Positions 35,552-48,219 of a stretch of 64,000 nucleotides of DNA are shown piece by piece. Both the position numbers and the translations under genes were made by a program. The notes beneath the pieces are model-generated. The model saw only the letters and a program-made list of their open reading frames with translations. It was not told the origin of the DNA and made no database searches. The first letter of the stretch is position 1, and each line of letters opens with the position of its first letter. This DNA is from Actinacidiphila fildesensis (GTDB taxonomy: Bacteria; Actinomycetota; Actinomycetes; Streptomycetales; Streptomycetaceae), in the NCBI RefSeq assembly GCF_042652185.1, contig NZ_JBHSIX010000012.1, one strand, 5' to 3'.

Positions 35552-36841
35552 CTACTTGGTGAAGCCCGGCAGGAGCGTGGCGAACTCGGAGGCCGCCGCG
35601 TCCAGTCCGGCCTGGACCGAGACCTGGCCCTGCAGGATCTTCACGTACTGCTGCTGGAGCGGGGTGAAGAGGCTGCCGACCTGGGCGAGTGCCACCCGCG
35701 GGCGGGCGGTGTCCATGATGCTCTTGAAGCCGGCGATCTTCGGGTCGGCGGTCACCGCGGGGGTGTAGGCCGAGGTGCGGGTCGGCAGGGTGCCGGTCTT
35801 GGTCGCGATCGTGACCTGGCTGGCCGAGGAGGTCATGAACTCGGTGAACAGGTAGCTGGCGTCCAGGTTCTTGGAACCCTGGTAGACCGCGAGGTCGTGA
35901 CCGCCGGTCGGCGCCTGCGGCTTGCCGGTGGAGCCGGCCGGGACCGGGGCGTAGCCGAGGTTCGACTCCTTGCCCTTGAAGGCCGAGCCGCTGATGTCGT
36001 CACTGACCGACCAGGGGCCCTGGATCAGCATGGCGACCTTGCCGTTCTTGAACGAGGTCTGCATGTTGTCGTAGGCGCTGGCGAAGTCGACCTTCGCCGA
36101 GGAGGTGTCGTAGATCTCCTTGGCCTTGGTGACCGCCTTGACGGCCTCCGGCGAGTTGATCGTGATCTTCTTGGCGGCCGCGTCGGCGAGGTCGGTGCCC
36201 TCGCCGAAGAGCAGCGGCATCAGGAAGTACGTGTCCGGGTTGACGTAGGTGCCGGTGACCCCGGTCTTGTCCTTGATCGTCTTCGAGACGGAGATGAACT
36301 CGTCCCACGTGGTCGGCGGCTTGGTGATGCCGGCCTTGGCGAAGAGCTCCTTGTTGTACAGCAGGCCCAGGGTGTCGGTGACCGACGGGACCCCGTAGGT
36401 CTTGCCCTCGTACTTGGTGGTGTTGAGCGGGCCCTGCGTGAAGTCGCCGGTGTCCTTGAGGGCGGCGGTGCCGTCCAGCGGGGCGATGTAGTGGTTGGAG
36501 GCGTACTCCGGGATCAGGCCGACATCGGCCCGGACCACGTCGGGGGCGCCCTTGCCGCTCTGCGCCGCCGTCTTGAACTTGTTCTCCACGTCGGAGAACG
36601 GGACGTTGACGTACTTGACCTTGATCTTCGGGTACTTCGCCATGAAGTCCTTGATCAGGCTCTGGTAGACAGGCGCCTCGTTGGTGGCGTCCGAGGTGTC
36701 CCAGTACGTGATGTCCCCGGAAACTCCGGCCGGGTCCTTCGCCGCGTCCCCGGTGCTCTTGTTGTCGCTGCTGCCGCCACAGGCGGTGGCTCCGAGAACG
36801 ATGGCCGCGGCCATCGCCACGGCGGATATGCCGCGTCGCAT
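35552..36841 (-). CDS. malE: Maltose/maltodextrin-binding lipoprotein MalE
   Basis: 429 residues. The lipoprotein signal peptide has GATAC (Cys21), a Ser/Asp/Lys linker, and a family 1 sugar-binding fold with DITYWDTSDATNEAPVYQ, the KAAQSGKGAPDVVRADVGLIPEYASNH segment, and YGVPSVTDTLGLLYNKELF in the cleft region. It captures extracellular maltodextrins for MalFG. GGAG is 6 nt before the ATG. Its promoter carries a CTTGC/GCAAG operator candidate shared with the divergent pullulanase gene. Confidence 0.93.
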   Translation of the reverse strand: MRRGISAVAMAAAIVLGATACGGSSDNKSTGDAAKDPAGVSGDITYWDTSDATNEAPVYQSLIKDFMAKYPKIKVKYVNVPFSDVENKFKTAAQSGKGAPDVVRADVGLIPEYASNHYIAPLDGTAALKDTGDFTQGPLNTTKYEGKTYGVPSVTDTLGLLYNKELFAKAGITKPPTTWDEFISVSKTIKDKTGVTGTYVNPDTYFLMPLLFGEGTDLADAAAKKITINSPEAVKAVTKAKEIYDTSSAKVDFASAYDNMQTSFKNGKVAMLIQGPWSVSDDISGSAFKGKESNLGYAPVPAGSTGKPQAPTGGHDLAVYQGSKNLDASYLFTEFMTSSASQVTIATKTGTLPTRTSAYTPAVTADPKIAGFKSIMDTARPRVALAQVGSLFTPLQQQYVKILQGQVSVQAGLDAAASEFATLLPGFTK

Positions 36842-36942
36842 ACCTGTCTCCTTGGTGAGGGTAAAACCCGGTTCACCCTGGAGTGGGTGATGCGCGCCGC
36901 TTGTGCTGTGCGGCTGCTCGGGCTGGGCAGGAACGTAACAGC

Positions 36943-36972
36943 GATGTAAGACCTTGCGAAAGAGCCTGCAAG
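36943..36972 (-). promoter_or_regulatory. malE promoter with MalR-type operator
   Basis: On the minus strand TTGCAG (36966-36971) and TACATC (36943-36948) have a 17-nt spacer. The inverted repeat CTTGC-N10-GCAAG (36953-36972) covers the -35 box and spacer, so repressor binding would exclude polymerase. Confidence 0.6.
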
Positions 36973-37056
36973 AAAGTTTCCGCAGGGTCTGCCGAATGTG
37001 ACATCCCCGTTACCTGCGGATGTCCGGTGCAGGCCCAGGGCCTGAAGAAGTCCGTT

Positions 37057-37093
37057 GCAAGGTCTTGCTGCAAGGAGCGGGCAGCGATAGCGT
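37057..37093 (+). promoter_or_regulatory. pulA promoter with alternating GCAAG/CTTGC half-sites
   Basis: Half-sites GCAAG (37057-37061), CTTGC (37064-37068) and GCAAG (37070-37074) alternate in orientation. TTGCTG (37065-37070) and TAGCGT (37088-37093), spaced 17 nt, make a good promoter overlapping them, 89 bp before the start codon. Confidence 0.6.
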
Positions 37094-37181
37094 CCGCAGC
37101 GCCCGGCGGTGCTGCCGGGCGGCCGCGGGACTCGGCGCGTAGTGCCCCGGCACGAGCTTTCCGTATCGAGGAGACCCGCCC

Positions 37182-42593
<5,412 letters not shown>

Positions 42594-42614
42594 CCGCGCG
42601 GAACGACGGACAGG

Positions 42615-42640
42615 GCCCGCCTCCCACCCGGGGGGCGGGT
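42615..42640 (+). terminator. Terminator-like hairpin after pulA
   Basis: GCCCGCCTCCC pairs with GGGGGGCGGGT apart from one mismatch and one GU pair, 22 nt past the pulA stop and just before the convergent acetyltransferase end. Confidence 0.45.
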
Positions 42641-42644
42641 CTCG

Positions 42645-43175
42645 TCAGTCGACGAGCCGTTTCTCCAGGAGGGTTACCGCGTACCTGCTGCCCTTGCCAC
42701 CGTCCTTGAGGGGTTGTTCGCCGGTCACGGTGTAGCCCGCGGACTCGTAGTACGCGCGCAGGCGGGGGTTGGTCGAGACGCAGTCCAGGCGGCTCAGGGT
42801 GCGGCCGGTTCGGGTGATGCGGTGTTCAGCGTGGGTGAGCATCGCGCGGCCGAGGTTCGGCGGGGCGGTGGCGCGGTCGGTCATCAGGCGGTGGATGTAG
42901 CCCGCGACCGGGGGCTGCGGGCCCCAGGCGGGCTCGTCGTCCCACCACAGTTCCCAGCCGCCGACCGGGGCGGCGGCGCCGGTGTCGGCGAGCCAGACCT
43001 CGCCCTCCTTCATACGGAGCAGGAAGTGGTCCTCGCTCTTCTGGCCGGGCTTCCACTGGTCGATGCCGTGCCGCTGCATCCAGCGGGCGGCGCCGTCGTA
43101 CAGGGCGACGAGGGCGGGTACGTCGTCCTCGGTGGCCTGCCGGAAGATCACACCGTCTCGTTGAAGATCGCTCAT
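42645..43175 (-). CDS. GNAT-family N-acetyltransferase
   Basis: 176 residues with a GNAT fold. The acceptor-side N-terminal region is FRQATEDDVPALVALYDGAARWM, beta4 carries GYIHRLMTDRA, followed by the acetyl-CoA loop NLGRAMLTHAEHRI and the final LRAYYESAGYTVTGEQ. The substrate is unknown. The start at 43175 is favoured; ATG at 43184 is equally in frame. It is divergent from a second GNAT gene across 67 bp. Confidence 0.8.
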   Translation of the reverse strand: MSDLQRDGVIFRQATEDDVPALVALYDGAARWMQRHGIDQWKPGQKSEDHFLLRMKEGEVWLADTGAAAPVGGWELWWDDEPAWGPQPPVAGYIHRLMTDRATAPPNLGRAMLTHAEHRITRTGRTLSRLDCVSTNPRLRAYYESAGYTVTGEQPLKDGGKGSRYAVTLLEKRLVD

Positions 43176-43242
43176 GGCCGCCATTCTCACCCGGAGCCCC
43201 CGGCCCGGAACCGGCCACCCCCGAGGGGACGTCCAGGGGATC

Positions 43243-43728
43243 ATGAACGCCATATCCGTCACGATCCGTGACGCCGATCCCGGTGACCTGGACAGCATCG
43301 CCGACGTGCACCGCAGGGCCCGCGCCACGTACTACGAGGGGCACCTCCCCGAGGAGGCGTACAACGGCCCCGACGAACTGCGCCGCTGCCGGGAAGGCAC
43401 CGAGCGCGCGATCGGGTCGGCCGACCGCAAGGTGCTCTGTGTGCTGCGCGAGGACCGGGTGGTCGCCTTCGCGGTGCTCGGCTTCCGGCCCGGCGAGGAG
43501 AAGCTCTTCCAGTTCCACGTCGACCCGGAGCTCTGGCGGGCGGGCCTCGGCAGCGCCCTGCACCGGGCGTGCGTCACGGCCTGGCAGGACGCCGCCGTGA
43601 CCGCCGCCCGGCTGGAGGTCTTCGAGCCCAACCAGCGGGCCCAGGCGTTCTACGCCCGCCAGGGCTGGGCCGAGGACAGCCACGTGGACGACCACGTCAC
43701 GATGTCCCTGGCCGTCCCCAGCCGCTGA
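43243..43728 (+). CDS. GNAT-family N-acetyltransferase (RimI-like)
   Basis: 161 residues. VTIRDADPGDLDSIADVHRRA opens the fold. FQFHVDPELWRAGLGSALHRAC holds the acetyl-CoA pyrophosphate loop, and ARLEVFEPNQRAQAFYARQGW is the family C-terminal strand-helix. AGGGGA stands just before the ATG at 43243. The target is unknown. The stop lies 4 bp from the end of the convergent sigma-like membrane protein gene. Confidence 0.85.
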   Translation: MNAISVTIRDADPGDLDSIADVHRRARATYYEGHLPEEAYNGPDELRRCREGTERAIGSADRKVLCVLREDRVVAFAVLGFRPGEEKLFQFHVDPELWRAGLGSALHRACVTAWQDAAVTAARLEVFEPNQRAQAFYARQGWAEDSHVDDHVTMSLAVPSR

Positions 43729-43732
43729 GTCG

Positions 43733-45712
43733 CTACCCCAGCGCGTCCAGGGTCCTGCCGGTCGTCAGCCGGCCCGTCAGCTTGGCGTTCGCGCCGCGTT
43801 CCGCGCGGACGGCGAGCAGCGGGCCGTCCGCGCTCGCGCGGACGCCGCCGGTGGCCGAGACCTTGGTGACCTCGCGGCTGCCGGCCGCGAGCAGGAACCA
43901 GTGGCCGGCCGGGGACTTCCACATGACGCCGGCCAGCACGTGCTGGCCGAACCGGCTGCACGCGTTGGTGTCCTCGGCCTGTGCGGCCACCGCCGCGAGA
44001 GCGGTCGGCGACGAGCCGGGGGGCTGGAACTGCACCATCGCCTGCCCGGCGCCGCGCCAGGTGTCCGTCCGCGTGCACACCCACGACGCGGGTGCGCCGC
44101 CCTCGGGCAACCGCTGCTCGGCGAACTCCCAGTTGTTGACGGCCCGTACGCCCTGGCCGCGCAGCGCCCCGAGCCGGCACGCGCTGTGCGCCCAGTTCAG
44201 CAGGGCCTGCGACCCGGTGGCCTCGCGCGGCTGCCGGGCCGGGGCGGACGTGCCGCCCGGCGGCGGGGTGTACGTGAGATGGACCGGGGTCAGATCGCCC
44301 AGGTCCGTCAGCAGGAACGAGTGCTGTTCGACGATCTTCGCCGAGGAGCGGAACTGCAGCACCGGCCACGCCGTCCCGCACTGGCCCGCAGGGGCGCCCG
44401 CGCCCGGAGTGCGGACGGGGTCGGTGACGCCATCGGCCGCGACGTGCAGGGGTTGTCCGGCACGGTTGGGCTGGAGCAGGTCGCGGGTCTGCGCGTCGTC
44501 GACCCAGGGGGCGGTCAGGAAGCGGGTGTTGCCGTCGACGCGGCCGACGACGACGGCCGCACCGGTGGTGACGTCCGCGTCGTCCACCCGCGCGAAGTCC
44601 AGCGCGGCGAAGCCCTTGCCGTCCTGCGGCTCCGCGTACCGGACGATCCGCATCCCGTCGTAGAGCACGACCACGGCCGCCTCGCCCACATCGCCCGCGT
44701 ACAGCAGCTGCGGGGGCTGGGCGGGCAGGCCGCGCGAGGTGCCGGGGGTCGCCGAGACCTGCACCCGCTCCCCGGGCCGCGACCACACGGCGAGGGCGCG
44801 GCGCAGCAGGTCGGTGTCGTCCTTCCGGCCGCCCCGGGCCGGCCACGCGGTGAAGTCCATCCGTGCCGTGTGCTCCCACAGCGCGGTGTCGGCCCGTACC
44901 AGCGCCGACGACTCCAGCGGGCTCGCGGATCCGGCGGGCGTCCCGGAGGCGTACGAACCGGGGTCGCCGTCGTCGGAGCCGGCCAGCGGCAGCAGCACCG
45001 CCGCGACCACCACGGCCGCGACCGCGAGGCCCGCGGCCCGCATGTGCTGCCGGCGGCGCAGCAGATCGGTCGGCCGCGCCTGCACCGTGCAGGGATCGAA
45101 CTCGCCCCCGCCGAGCAGCGCCCGGACCGGCTCGCCGCCCTCACCGGCGGCCGCGGCCGCCTCGGCGACAGCGGTGCGGGGATCCGCGACGCCCGCCGCG
45201 GCCAGCACCTGCCGCACCTCGCGTTCGGCCAGCCCCTCCAGGGCGCTCAGCGCGAACGCGGCACGGGCGGGACTGCCGAGCGCGGAGAGCGAACGGTCCA
45301 GGGCGAGTTCGTCCGTACCGCCCGCCTTGGGGTGCAGCCGCAGCCCCCACACATGTGGCAACGGCAGCCAGCCGCGCGCCTCGTGGGCCCGCTTCCGCCA
45401 CCCGTCCTCCGCGCCGTGCGCCACCGCCCCGCGCAGCACCTCCTGGCGCACCAGCGCGTACGCCGGATCGGGCGGGCCACCGCGCGGGCCGCCCGCGTCC
45501 GCGGCGACCGGGTCGGTCGCGCGCCGCCCGCGCGGCAGCGCCCGCTGCACGAGGGTGTGCGCGGCCAGCACCCTGCGGTGCCGGCCGAGAGCGGCCGGCA
45601 GCGTCAGATACGCCAGCCGCACCAGGTGCGGATAGTTCTCGACGATCGAGGCCTCGGCCTCCTCGACCTCGACCTCCACGGGTCCGGCCGCTGTCGCTTC
45701 CGATGTGTCCAC
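43733..45712 (-). CDS. Membrane-tethered protein with degenerate ECF-sigma-like N-domain and large extracytoplasmic domain
   Basis: 659 residues. Residues about 23-60 (NYPHLVRLAYLTLPAALGRHRR then HTLVQRAL) look like a degraded sigma region 2. The stretch at about 140-185 (LGSPARAAFALSALEGLAEREVRQV) looks like region 4 with a weak helix-turn-helix. A single transmembrane helix follows at about 226-245 (LAVAAVVVAAVLLPLAG), and the remaining about 400 residues lie outside. The outer domain has several Cys residues and no motif I recognise. The family is unknown to me. The arrangement suggests a signalling protein derived from a sigma factor, no longer free to join core polymerase unless cleaved. 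Confidence 0.6.
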   Translation of the reverse strand: MDTSEATAAGPVEVEVEEAEASIVENYPHLVRLAYLTLPAALGRHRRVLAAHTLVQRALPRGRRATDPVAADAGGPRGGPPDPAYALVRQEVLRGAVAHGAEDGWRKRAHEARGWLPLPHVWGLRLHPKAGGTDELALDRSLSALGSPARAAFALSALEGLAEREVRQVLAAAGVADPRTAVAEAAAAAGEGGEPVRALLGGGEFDPCTVQARPTDLLRRRQHMRAAGLAVAAVVVAAVLLPLAGSDDGDPGSYASGTPAGSASPLESSALVRADTALWEHTARMDFTAWPARGGRKDDTDLLRRALAVWSRPGERVQVSATPGTSRGLPAQPPQLLYAGDVGEAAVVVLYDGMRIVRYAEPQDGKGFAALDFARVDDADVTTGAAVVVGRVDGNTRFLTAPWVDDAQTRDLLQPNRAGQPLHVAADGVTDPVRTPGAGAPAGQCGTAWPVLQFRSSAKIVEQHSFLLTDLGDLTPVHLTYTPPPGGTSAPARQPREATGSQALLNWAHSACRLGALRGQGVRAVNNWEFAEQRLPEGGAPASWVCTRTDTWRGAGQAMVQFQPPGSSPTALAAVAAQAEDTNACSRFGQHVLAGVMWKSPAGHWFLLAAGSREVTKVSATGGVRASADGPLLAVRAERGANAKLTGRLTTGRTLDALG

Positions 45713-45830
45713 ACGCCGTCAAACGAGTGAATGGTGCGATGGTCACTCAATGCGCCGCGCGCCGCGTCCCCCACAGCGCGACGTCCGATTCCCGCCGGAT
45801 CCCGGCCGCGTCCGGAGCGATCGTCGACCC

Positions 45831-46361
45831 ATGACCATCACCCACGGGACCACGGCCTTCCGCACCTTCGCCATCGACCCGGCCCTGCTCACCCGCCTGC
45901 GGGACACCGACGACGCGGGCCGGGCGCCCGAGCTGAGCACCGACGAGGAGGGCGGCGCCCCGCTGCGCTGCTGCCTGCGGCACGCGGCGCCCGGCGACCG
46001 GATCGCGCTGCTCTCGTACGCTCCGCTGCGTCACTGGGCGGCGGAGACCGGCGCGAACCCGGGCCCGTACGTGGAACTGGGGCCGGTGTTCGTGCACGCC
46101 GACGCCGACGGCTGCCCCGGCCCGCCGTCCGACGCCGGCTACCCGCCGGCGATGCACGGCACCCAGCGGGTCTTCCGCGCCTACAGCGCCGACGGCCGCA
46201 TCCTGGGCGGGCGCCTCGTCCGGATCGGCCACGACGAGGCGGCGGCGGGCGCCGCGGACGCGGAGCTGGCCGCGATGTTCACCGACCCGGAGGTCGCCCT
46301 CGTGCACGTCCGCGCAGTGGGATTCGGCTGCTTCCTGTTCGCGGTGCGCCGCGCGGGGTGA
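45831..46361 (+). CDS. DUF1203-like protein
   Basis: 176 residues beginning TTAFRTFAIDPALLTRLR, with CCLRHAAPGDRIALLSYAPL and GPYVELGPVFVHAD in the middle and a C-terminal VHVRAVGFGCFLFAVRR. These match the actinobacterial and proteobacterial DUF1203 family of unknown function. There is no membrane segment. GGAG lies 13 nt before the ATG, rather far. It is divergent from the sigma-like membrane protein gene. Confidence 0.7.
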   Translation: MTITHGTTAFRTFAIDPALLTRLRDTDDAGRAPELSTDEEGGAPLRCCLRHAAPGDRIALLSYAPLRHWAAETGANPGPYVELGPVFVHADADGCPGPPSDAGYPPAMHGTQRVFRAYSADGRILGGRLVRIGHDEAAAGAADAELAAMFTDPEVALVHVRAVGFGCFLFAVRRAG

Positions 46362-46383
46362 ATCCCCGGACGTGTAAAGGTGC

Positions 46384-46435
46384 GGGCGCGTGCCAGGCGT
46401 CGTGGGCCAGGCGGGACTTTCGCAATACGCCCTAG
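46384..46435. mobile_element. Solo right end of a MITE-like element
   Basis: These 52 bp match 55776-55827 at 50 positions, including the terminal inverted repeat and final CTAG. No convincing left end lies nearby; the bases before it (CGTGTAAAGG) may be a deletion remnant. The terminal CTAG supplies the TAG stop of the adjacent minus-strand gene. Confidence 0.75.
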
Positions 46436-46953
46436 TGGCCCGCGGTGAGCTTGACGAGTACGACGGCCGCGCCGATCGCCGTGTCCAGCGTGCCGGCGAC
46501 CAGCGCGGCCACCATGCCGCCGCCCATCCGGACACCGGCGAGGAAGCCCCAGGCGAAGAGCCCGACGACATCGACCGTTGCGGCGGCGACCAGGGCGGTG
46601 TGCAGGGCCATCGCCCCGGTCGCGGACACGCCGATCAGGATCAGCGGGCCGGCTGCGCTGAGCAGCAACGGGCTGCTGACGTAGAGCAGTCGGCGGAACT
46701 CCGGCCAGGTGGTGGAGCGGTGGTGGACGGCCCGGTGCCCCTGGTCGTCCGCGACGAGGGTGGCCAGCCACAGGCCGAGCGAGGTGGCGGCGACGGACAC
46801 GGCCGCGTCGCCCGCCGCCAGGTCGTCGACCATGGTGAGGCCGACGACGACGGCGATCATGGTGATCGTCGCGTAGATCCGTTCCTTGAGCCGTTCCGCC
46901 ATGGTCTCGGTGACGTCCTCGGCAGGGACTCCGGGGGGAGGTGTCTCGTGCAT
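46432..46953 (-). CDS. Small integral membrane protein (four hydrophobic segments), function unknown
   Basis: 173 residues. A short acidic N-tail is followed by four hydrophobic segments (from ATITMIAVVVGLTMV, LLLSAAGPLILIGVS, AATVDVVGLFAWGFLAG and MVAALVAGTLDTAIGAAVVL). There is a conserved-looking histidine-rich cytoplasmic loop (DDQGHRAVHHRSTTWPEF). No catalytic motif is recognisable. The stop codon TAG lies within the CTAG at the end of the mobile-element remnant. Confidence 0.7.
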   Translation of the reverse strand: MHETPPPGVPAEDVTETMAERLKERIYATITMIAVVVGLTMVDDLAAGDAAVSVAATSLGLWLATLVADDQGHRAVHHRSTTWPEFRRLLYVSSPLLLSAAGPLILIGVSATGAMALHTALVAAATVDVVGLFAWGFLAGVRMGGGMVAALVAGTLDTAIGAAVVLVKLTAGH

Positions 46954-47007
46954 CCGGTCAGTCGAGCACGGCGGCGGCCGCCCGCGGGGCGGCGCCGCGC
47001 AAGGAAC

Positions 47008-47071
47008 TCAGGACGGGTCCGGCCCAGGAACGGCCGGGCTCAGGAACGGTCCGGCTCAGGAACGGTCCAGG
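47008..47071 (-). repeat. Four 16-bp tandem repeats spanning the response-regulator stop codon
   Basis: Units on the + strand are TCAGGAACGGTCCAGG (47056-47071, containing the gene end and stop), TCAGGAACGGTCCGGC (47040-47055), CCAGGAACGGCCGGGC (47024-47039) and TCAGGACGGGTCCGGC (47008-47023). Three of four retain the TGA-encoding TCA. Confidence 0.85.
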
Positions 47072-47703
47072 TAGGCCAGCACGGCCAGCACCCGGCGGTT
47101 GTCGTCGTCGGACAGCGGCAGGTCGAGCTTGGCGAAGATGTTGGACGTGTGCTTGGCGACGGCCCGTTCGGTCACCACCAGCCGCTCCGCGATCGCGACA
47201 TTGGACCGGCCCTCGGCCATCAGACCCATCACTTCGCTCTCGCGCGGCGTCAGCTGTCCCAACGGCTCATTGCGTACATTGCGGGCCAGCAGCTGCGAGA
47301 TCACCTGCGGATCCATCGCCGTACCGCCGCCGGCCACCCGCCGCACCGCGTCGATGAACTGGTCCGCGTCGAACACCCGGTCCTTCAGCAGATAGCCGAC
47401 CCCGCCGCTGCCGTCGGCCAGCAACTCCCGGGCGTACAGCTGCTCCACATGCTGGGAGAGCACGAGCACCGGAAGGCCGGGGATCTCGCGCCGGGCGTAC
47501 AGCGCCGCCTGCAGTCCCTCGTCGGTGAACGACGGCGGCAGCCGCACATCCACCACCGCTACGTCCGGCCGCAACTCCACCAGGGCGCGCTGCAGTTCCG
47601 GCCCGTTGTCGACCGCGGCGGCGATCTCGAAGTCGTACGCCTCCAGCAGCCGGACCAGTCCGTCGCGCAGCAGGAAGAGGTCTTCGGCGAGGACGACGCG
47701 CAC
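47056..47703 (-). CDS. NarL/LuxR-type response regulator
   Basis: 215 residues. The receiver domain has phospho-acceptor Asp52 (VAVVDVRLPP) with acidic Asp8. The LuxR helix-turn-helix is at about 150-195 (LTPRESEVMGLMAEGRSNVAIAERL). It should be phosphorylated by the histidine kinase encoded upstream on the same strand (48220-49509). The GTG at 47703 has GGAG 5 nt upstream. The MMPL exporter divergent from the kinase is the likely target. Confidence 0.9.
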   Translation of the reverse strand: MRVVLAEDLFLLRDGLVRLLEAYDFEIAAAVDNGPELQRALVELRPDVAVVDVRLPPSFTDEGLQAALYARREIPGLPVLVLSQHVEQLYARELLADGSGGVGYLLKDRVFDADQFIDAVRRVAGGGTAMDPQVISQLLARNVRNEPLGQLTPRESEVMGLMAEGRSNVAIAERLVVTERAVAKHTSNIFAKLDLPLSDDDNRRVLAVLAYLDRS

Positions 47704-47965
47704 GGCAACTCCAGGGTGGCGGGGGGCGGGACGGTGCTGGGCCCCGCCGCGCTGTCGGCGGGGCCCTCCCGGCGCAGCCAGCGCTGATGGGATACGGCCA
47801 CCGTAGCGGCCACCTCTGACAACCGGTCCGAGCGGGCGGATCCCACCCCGCCCCTTCACACCCGTCACACCACCTCGCACCCGTCCCGTACGCGACAGTG
47901 AATCTTCATCCAGCTCTTCATCCCGCCTCACACGGCTGTCACACCGCTACTCCACAGTGAGGGGC

Positions 47966-48169
47966 ATGTCCGTCCCGCCACCGTCCGCCTCCGACCAGAG
48001 TCCGGTGTCCGCGGCGAACGAGGCGATCCGCCGCTTCGTCCGGGAGCGTTCCAACGTGGCCTGGACCCGGGCCGAGCTGGCGGAACTCGACCGGCTCCGC
48101 CGCGCCTGGCGCCGAGCCGGATGCGGCGACCGGACCGGCGACCGGACCGGAGACCGCAGCGGCCCCTGA
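47966..48169 (+). CDS. Possible 67-residue protein between kinase and regulator genes
   Basis: This is a short frame with a good ribosome site (GTGAGGGG) before ATG. The product is basic, with a helical centre (AANEAIRRFVRERSNVAWTRAELAELDRLRRAWRRA) and a C-terminal GDRT repeat. It lies on the strand opposite to both two-component genes, in their 516-bp gap. No family was recognised. It could be a conserved small Streptomyces protein or a chance frame. Confidence 0.45.
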   Translation: MSVPPPSASDQSPVSAANEAIRRFVRERSNVAWTRAELAELDRLRRAWRRAGCGDRTGDRTGDRSGP

Positions 48170-48219
48170 CCCGATACGGGGTCGGAGGCCACTCGCGACG
48201 TGAGGTCAACGGTCCGGCG

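Larger units (their letters stand above)
36842..37181. other. 340-bp malE-pulA divergent regulatory region
   Basis: This gap has no supported gene. It contains one promoter/operator set for malE and another for pulA (listed separately), with CTTGC or GCAAG half-sites in both. The coordinated layout suggests that one repressor, probably MalR, controls transport and extracellular hydrolysis together. Confidence 0.7.

Noticed and set aside
46362..46383. A full MITE copy at 46.4 kb
   Set aside because: Only CGTGTAAAGG resembles the left end and no CTAG precedes it, so only a solo right end can be supported.
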